In this document: one piece after another, positions 57,654 to 64,000 of the stretch
Layout: each line of letters starts with the position of its first letter
How positions within the stretch are numbered: the first letter of the stretch is position 1
Source of the DNA: Juglans regia
Lineage: Eukaryota > Streptophyta > Magnoliopsida > Fagales > Juglandaceae
NCBI RefSeq assembly: GCF_001411555.2
Contig: NC_049912.1
Location: 28,559,514 to 28,623,513 of the forward strand
Reading direction: 5' to 3'
DNA length: 64,000 nucleotides
Translations under genes and position numbers: made by a program
Notes under the pieces: model-generated
Databases searched by the model: none
What the model was told of the DNA's origin: nothing
The model's input: the letters and a program-made list of their open reading frames with translations, nothing else

Positions 57654-60600
57654 ATGGAAGAAGAAGAAGAAACAAAAGAATTTATGGAAATTTCCACAAA
57701 GGATTCAGATGGTCATGAAGTTGTCAGCGGCATGCAGGAAAGTATGGGATCGTCTTATCAAGAAAATAGCAATACTGACCCTGGCATTGACACTGAGATT
57801 GGAGATAAAAATGTAGACGTGGATGGAGTTGATTCTGTGACTACAGTTGTAGATGAAGAACAGTTTGAGCAAGTATCTTTGAAGGATCATGAGAAGTTTG
57901 CTGGTGAATCTCAGGGCGTTGATGTTGATTCAAACTGGTCTTCAAATTCAGATAATGTGAAAAGCTCATCTGATCAATTTGAAGATGCATCTCGATTATC
58001 AGGCACATTCGGGGTAGAAACTAATTTTTCTGCAGTTTCTGAGATGAAAGATGATCACACTATATCTGGCCCTGGGCGAGAGAAACACTTAACTCAAACA
58101 ATAAAGCAATCTTCCTCGTCGACTAGTCTTGATTCTTCTGGATACATGGATGCGGTATATTCTCCCATGAGTTCACCGCCAAAGCCCAGACCAAAAGCTG
58201 TTATGCCTAACGTCTCTCCTGAGTTGTTGCATTTAGTTGATTCCACAATTATGGGGAAGCCTGAAAGTCTGGAAAAATTAAAGAATATTGTAAGTGGTGA
58301 GGAGAATTTTGGAAGTGGGGATGAAATGGATGGAATTGCTTTCCTGGTAGTTGATTCGCTTCTCGCAACAATGGGTGGTGTTGAAAGTTTTGAAGAGGAT
58401 GAGGACAACAACCCTCCTAGTGTTATGCTAAACTCTCGGGCTGCCATAGTGGCAGGTGATCTCATTCCTTCGCTTCCTTGTGCAGGTGATAGCAAGGTTA
58501 GCATGTCGCCTAGGACACGGATGGTTAGAGGATTGCTTGCTATATTACGGGCTTGCACTAGAAACAGAGCAATGTGCTCCATGGCTGGTTTGTTAGGAGT
58601 TCTTCTAAGCTCGGCAGAGAATATTTTTGTGAAGGAGGTTGGTTCAACTGAGAAAATGAAATGGGATGGAACTCCTTTATGCTACTGCATCCAATACTTA
58701 GCTGGGCATTCTCTTAGTGTTGTTGATTTGCATGGATGGTTGAGAGTCATTACAAGAACACTTACCACTGTATGGGCTACTCACTTAATGCTTTCACTGG
58801 AGAAAGCAATGGGTGGAAAGGAGTCAAGGGGGCCAGCGCGTACATTCGAGTTTGATGGTGAAAGCTCTGGTTTGCTTGGACCAGGTGAGAGTCGTTGGCC
58901 ATTCACCAATGGTTATGCATTTGCAACGTGGATCTATATTGAATCATTTGCAGACACGTTGAATACCGCCACTGCTGCTGCTGCAATCGCTGCTGCTGCA
59001 GCGGCCAAGTCTGGAAAATCATCAGCTATGTCAGCTGCTGCTGCTGCTAGTGCACTTGCTGGTGAAGGCACGGCACACATGCCGCGGCTTTTCAGTTTCT
59101 TATCTGCTGATAGTCAGGGGGTAGAGGCATACTTTCATGCGCAGTTTTTAGTGGTTGAATGTGGTAGTGGAAAGGGAAAGAAGGCTTCTTTGCATTTTAC
59201 TCATGCGTTTAAGCCGCAGTGCTGGTACTTTATTGGTCTGGAGCATACTTGCAGGCATGGGCTACTTGGGAAATCGGAGAGTGAACTGAGACTGTATATT
59301 GATGGAGCCCTCTATGAAAGTCGTCCTTTTGATTTCCCTCGGATATCCAAATCACTTGCATTTTGTTGTATTGGTACTAACCCCCCTCCTACTATTGCTG
59401 GTTTACAACGTCGGCGTCGTCAGTGCCCTTTATTTGCTGAGATGGGGCCTATTTATATCTTCAAGGAGCCAATTGGTCCAGAAAGGATGGCACGTTTAGC
59501 TTCTAGAGGAGGGGATGTGCTGCCTTCTTTTGGTAATGGAGCAGGATTACCATGGTTAGCGACAAATGACCATGTCCAAAGCATGGCAGAGGAAAGTTCC
59601 CTTTTGGATGCAGAAATTGGTGGATACATTCACCTTCTCTATCACCCCGGCTTGCTGAGTGGGAGATTCTGTCCAGATGCTTCTCCATCTGGTGCTGCAG
59701 GTTAAATAATTTCTATGTTATTTAACAAAATCTTGAATAACACCACGTTAAATATAAACAGTGAAATTTACATCTGCATAGCAAGCCATTGGTACCTTAT
59801 ACAGGGTAATCAAAATAGTAGATTTTTACCTGTACAGATGCATGTGCATTGGGGGCAGTATCAGTTAATTACTATTGGGCCAGGGAGAGAGGTGGGTGGG
59901 GGCTGGGAGAAGAATGGTATATTTGGTTAAGTAAAATTCTTATAATGTTTGAGGATTCTTGAGAAATTTTTTCGAGATGTATTGTTTATTGGGTTTTGTG
60001 GTAGTAGATAAGAATATTTGAATAATGTTTTTTTGAATATGTTTTGTATTGGGGTTTCTGAAAGTGGATAGGTAGAGTTGAAAAGTTTGAATATAATTTT
60101 TTTAGAGTAGTTTTTGTAAAAGTTGTTTTGATTTTTGTGTTTTTTACTTTTTGTAATTTTTTTTGAGATTGAAATATGTTTAAAGTTGAAAACTTTTATG
60201 AAAGTTTTTTGAAAACATTGTTAACCAAACATGGCGTAAGGTTTCATACCATAAGATTGTTTCCCTTTAAATCTTACAGTATTATTTTAACCATACAATG
60301 TTGCTCGTGTATATTTTTCATTTTTAGTCGAATGGGGTTTTATTGCTTACCAAAGAAGTTATTATTCTACCATGTTGTATTTTAAGTGTGATTTAATCGA
60401 ATATAATGTTACCCCATTGTTGTTAATCGACCTTATCCAACTCAATAGTTGTTTTACTCAATTCTAATGTTTTGTAAATGTCTAAAAATGCTTGGAGAAG
60501 AAGTTAGTTTTTTCGTTAGCGTTGATATTTACAATACATGGTTCAGTGCAGAATTCTTTATTTTTCGGTTTTACGTGTATTTCTATGGTTTTTCAAAGAG

Positions 60601-62578
60601 TGAGGAAGGTTATTTGTAGTACATTTAGGGAAGGAGGTGCTTCCTAAAGGGGTTGACCAACATTTGCTCTTTAAAGAGCGTGAAAGCTGATCTGATCGAG
60701 TTGTAGTAAACCCTAGGGGTTGGCTTAAGTGGTAAGAGCCTTGGTCTTGGTAGTATGCTCCCTCCAGGTCTAGGATTTGAACCCTTGGGTGCAAACAATT
60801 TCTAAGGCCATGCCCCATCTGTAGAAAGCCGATGATTTACCGTGTGGTGGGGATATGTTATATGGGTCCGGGGTTTTAACTGGGTAAAAGAGGTTGCTTT
60901 TGCATGGTCTCCGGGATTCCTTGTCATAAAAAAAAGATGATCAAGTTGTAGTGTATTTAGGGAAAAAGGTGTTTTCTAAAAGGGCTTATCAAAGTTGACA
61001 TCAAGGAAGATTGGTCTTTGCAAGACATTGAAGAAGATGGGTTCAAATGCTTATTTGGTGGAATTTATGGATGATAGTTGAATTAGTTCTACTTATCAGA
61101 AAAATTATTTGAATTAGTTCTATATCCTGGATAATGTTTAATCAAGTTGTAGTTCAAATGCTTATTTGATTGGTCCTTGCGAGGATGGTAATCAGATTGG
61201 TGTTTAGATTTGGCAAATTTTCAGGAAATAAAGTTATTTTCTTACTTGTTTCTTGCTTTCTAGCATGGAATATCAACCTTTTTGTGGTGATTTTGATGTC
61301 TAGTGCTCTTTTTGACCTTACATATCGCTAGCACGAGACGAATATATTTTTCAGAGCAATTACTTTTTGAAGATTATTTTTCAACCCTACATATGCAGAG
61401 GGGTTTAAGGGAAATATAAAAAAACGTGTCAAGTTAGGGAATTATCTATTGAGAAGATTGAGAGATAACTATAACCAATAAAAAAATAGATTGAGAGATA
61501 ACTTTAGAAGTTATAACCGAATGATCAAGTTTGTAGATGTTATACAGAAGTATACATAGCTTTCAGATATCATTTGGTGATTGTTAGGGAATTGATGCAT
61601 GAATCCGTAGAAATACCTTTAATAATGTGTATAAATCAAGTAAACCCTTAGCGTTTATGTATGCACACACAAATATTTGTCATATACTTTTCTTACTTTT
61701 AAGGAATATGAAATTTCTTGTGCTGTGCCTTGAATAGCTTGCTAGCCTGCTTGTGAATTCCTTCTAAATTATCCATTAGTGATGATTCAGGCATCCTTCG
61801 ACGACCAGCCGAGGTTCTTGGGCAAGTCCATGTTGCTACACGAATGCGACCAGTGGAGGCTTTGTGGGCCTTGGCCTATGGTGGCCCCATGTCTTTGCTT
61901 CCACTGACGGTAAGTGATGTTGATAAAGATAGCCTAGATCCACGACCGGGGAATCTTCCCTTTTCATTGGCCACTGCTACTCTTGCTGCCCCAATATTCC
62001 GTATTATTTCTATGGCTGTCCATCACCCTTGGAACAATGAAGAGCTGTGTCGTACCCGAGGGCCTGAGGTTCTGTCAAGAATCTTGAATTATCTTTTGCA
62101 GACTTTATCTTTTCTTGATGCTGGAAAGCCTGATGGTGTTGGAAATGAGGAACTAGTTGCAGCCATTGTCTCCCTTTGTCAATCTCAAAAGATTAATCAT
62201 GCTCTCAAAGTGCAGCTTTTCAGCATGCTGCTATTGGATCTGAAAATTTGGAGCTTATGCAACTATGGACTGCAAAAGAAGCTTCTATCATCACTTGCAG
62301 ACATGGTATTCACAGAGTCATCAGTAATGAGAGATGCAAATGCCATTCAGATGCTTCTAGATGGCTGCAGAAGATGCTATTGGACGGTTTCTGAAAAGGA
62401 CTCGGTGAATACTTTTTCTCTAGATGATGCAACGCGTCCAGTCGGTGAAGTGAATGCTTTGGTTGATGAGCTCCTAGTGATTATTGAACTTCTAGTTGGA
62501 GCAGCACCTATTTCTATGGCTTCGGATGATGTCCGTTGTTTGCTAGGGTTCTTGGTTGACTGCCCACAACCCAATCAG
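57654..62578 (+). CDS. BEACH-domain (neurobeachin-like) protein, first two coding exons
   Basis: This is a large cytosolic scaffold of the BEACH/WD40 family, active in vesicle traffic and membrane dynamics. Coding exons in view are 57654-59700 and 61791-62578, joined in phase; more exons must follow to the right. The first 160 residues are acidic and Ser-rich. An armadillo-like region follows from ~185. A concanavalin-A-like lectin fold covers ~400-600, beginning at [12 protein letters not shown] and interrupted by an Ala-rich loop (~438-468). The second exon ([12 protein letters not shown].., [18 protein letters not shown]) belongs to the neurobeachin DUF4704 region. BEACH and WD40 domains lie beyond the window. 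It corresponds in position to At2g45540/At3g60920 (BCHC type). Introns carry a MITE, a SINE and a LINE. The last intron begins at 62579 and runs past the edge. Confidence 0.93.
59915..60235. mobile_element. Small Tourist-like MITE in BEACH intron
   Basis: The ends GGTATATTTGGTTAAG and, inverted, GCCATGTTTGGTTAAC pair well and resemble Tourist-type termini. The AT-rich body is G/T-biased on the plus strand. No clear target duplication was found. Confidence 0.55.
60708..60937 (+). mobile_element. tRNA-derived SINE in BEACH intron
   Basis: GGTTGGCTTAAGTGGTAAGA resembles a Pol III A box and GGATTTGAACCC a degenerate B box. The body (GTGCAAACAATTTCT, CCATGCCCCATCTG) recalls the plant Au-type SINEs. 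It ends in an A run. A 15-nt direct repeat with one mismatch (TGATCRAGTTGTAGT) flanks it at 60693-60707 and 60938-60952. It is not a tRNA gene: the cloverleaf does not close. Confidence 0.85.
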
Positions 62579-63429
62579 GTAACATTTGGATTTGGAAGAT
62601 TATTTTCCTCTAGTAGGATTCATGTTGGGGTGGCCGTTTGCTTGATGCTGTTAATCTCTGTTTTTCTTCTCTGTTTTGTCTTATGTATTGTTGACTTTTG
62701 CTTTTATAGTTATTCGTTTTGAAATGCTAATGATATATTTCTTTGTGAGTTTTAGACATAAAAAACTATGTATTGACGTGGGTTTGATAATATTATTATA
62801 AGGCCTTTCTGATGGTACATGCACATATCAACTCACAATTGTGTATCTATATATATTGTGTGTACATGAGTTCCCTGCCTTATTTATTTATTTATTTATT
62901 TGCATCAATTGCATTTAGCATTAGTTTTTTTTTTTTTTCTGTAAATGATTTTTGTCTTACGCAATTGCTATTTTCCCTTGCATCTTCTAATTGTGTTAGA
63001 TTAAGATTTTGCGCGGGAATTTGAAAAAGAGTTCTGAGCCAAAATAGCGAGTTAGTTAATTGAGATAATAAATGATATTGATTGCAAATTTGTTAAATTT
63101 TACATATAAAAAAATTACTGATAAAAAAAACATATAAAGAAATTGCTAAATCTCTTATGTGTGAAGTATGTATATATTCTAGTATGAAGAGATAGACATA
63201 CATGAACCATTCGACATTTAATTTTCAAATTTTCCTTGTATCTTTCAATTGTGTTGTTAGATTATAAGATTTTCCATGTCAAGTAGAAAGAGTTCTAAGC
63301 CAAAGCAGTGATTCAGATAATTGAGATGAAAAATAATACATTTGATTGCAAGAAGTTATTTGACAATTTGATCTTAATTTCATAAATGTACTTCCTTTCT
63401 CCTTCTGTGCTGCCTGATTACCTCTTATT
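62579..63429 (+). other. BEACH intron, left part
   Basis: AT-rich intron sequence with a TTTA tandem run (~62881-62900) and a T run (~62925-62938). Two near-repeated paragraphs (about 63010-63090 and 63290-63360, both containing GAGTTCTRAGCCAAA and GAGATRA) suggest a local duplication. No exon is seen. Confidence 0.5.
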
Positions 63430-64000
63430 TTTTTTTTGATAAGTAAAATAAGACTAATAAATCACCAAAGTAACACGATACAAAGAAAATGCCCTGTTTA
63501 TGAAGGCATGTTGGAAACTAGGAATTCATGAAGGTCCATGCCATTTAAGTCTACAGCAATGGCCCAAGTACAAAGAGTTCTAAAAAATAACAATTTTAGC
63601 TCCTCCACAGATCTCTCTTTGTCTTCAAAAGTCCTCTCATTTCGTTCCTGCCATAGACACCACATAATACAGATAGAGATCATCTTCCACACTGCTTTAA
63701 TCTGTCTCATCCCACGGATAGAATTCCAGCAAGCCAATACATCCAAAACTGTTTCCGGCATCACCCACGCCATATCCATCCTTTTAAACACCTCGTCCCA
63801 AATAGCCTTAGCTATCTCACAGTGTAAAAGTAAATGATTTACCATCTCACCCCCGCTTTTACACATACAGCACCAATCTGCAATAATTATCCTCCTCTTT
63901 CTTAGGTTATCCGTAGTGAGGATCTTACCCAAAGACACTGTCCACACAAAGAAAGAGGCTTTGGGAGGAGCCTTATGACGCCAAAGCTTTCTCCAAGGAA
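63430..64000 (-). mobile_element. LINE 3' part (reverse-transcriptase zinc-binding tail), runs off the edge
   Basis: On the minus strand, from the edge to 63498, a frame encodes the zf-RVT end of a plant L1-type ORF2: FFVWTVSLGKILT, CCMCKSGGEMVNHLLLHC, IMWCLWQERNERTFED. It ends at MPS. The 3' UTR and A tail (T run ~63430-63439) follow. It lies antisense in an intron of the BEACH gene. The frame is open across the visible part, so the copy is fairly young; its 5' side is outside the window. Confidence 0.9.

Noticed and set aside
60708..60790. tRNA gene in the BEACH intron
   Set aside because: A/B boxes are present but the B box is degenerate, there is no cloverleaf, and an A tail with target duplication shows a SINE.
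1..64000. CRISPR arrays, operons, prokaryotic signals or an organellar insertion
   Set aside because: No regularly spaced repeats of that kind, genes are intron-containing and dispersed, and nothing resembles chloroplast or mitochondrial genes.

Overview
This is nuclear DNA from a dicot plant, probably a woody species. Genes are split by AT-rich introns with GT..AG borders, intergenic DNA is AT-rich, and there are many small TIR elements, tRNA-derived SINEs, LINE tails and LTR relics. The recurring small elements ending in a GTTTGTTTTCACAG-type terminus next to CTCATCTCATCTC runs remind me of Fagales (walnut/hickory) genomic DNA; that placement is an impression, not proof.

Layout. 1-0.95 kb: last exon of a SOC1/AGL20-type MADS-box gene (+), entering from the left. 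6.0-10.8 kb: GAUT1, homogalacturonan galacturonosyltransferase (+, 10 coding exons). 11.9-17.4 kb: URT1, UTP:RNA uridylyltransferase (-, 6 exons). 24.2-25.2 kb: intronless CXE8/9-type carboxylesterase-fold protein (+) lacking the nucleophile serine. 27.7-28.0 kb: germin-like pseudogene (+). 30.5-32.5 kb: intronless receptor-like kinase of the At2g45590 type (-). 36.8-43.6 kb: CLB1/SYT7-type SMP-C2 membrane tethering protein (-, 11 exons). 46.2-47.1 kb: GPI-anchored phytocyanin-like protein (-, 2 exons). 48.7-55.1 kb: CYP76-type P450 pseudogene (-), broken by frameshifts, by a 4.1 kb copia element in its last codons and by another repeat at its 5' side. 57.65 kb to beyond the right edge: BEACH-domain protein (+), of which two coding exons are in view.

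The gene order matches, from memory, the Arabidopsis block At2g45540-At2g45660 (BEACH, CYP76C cluster, At2g45590 kinase, CXE8/CXE9, URT1, SOC1). It is interleaved with genes that in Arabidopsis survive only or mainly in the sister block At3g60920-At3g61130 (GAUT1, CLB1, CYP76C7, BEACH). The window therefore looks like an unfragmented ancestral version of a pair of Arabidopsis segments. The genes are unrelated in pathway (flowering time, pectin synthesis, mRNA decay, lipid transfer at membrane contact sites, vesicle traffic); the block is conserved synteny, not a functional cluster.

Intergenic and intronic DNA is mostly transposon debris, and several insertions can be dated relative to each other by target-site duplications: a solo LTR with a perfect 5-bp duplication, a 5'-truncated LINE with a perfect 13-bp duplication in a URT1 intron, three SINEs (one inside a MITE), a MITE pair forming a ~1.2 kb inverted repeat, a 2.2 kb TIR element with non-transposon filler, and a small MULE-like foldback. 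I found no evidence for a new multi-gene system. The best leads are the serine-less esterase, the Trp-Trp motif array in the kinase activation segment, and the copia/P450 insertion record.
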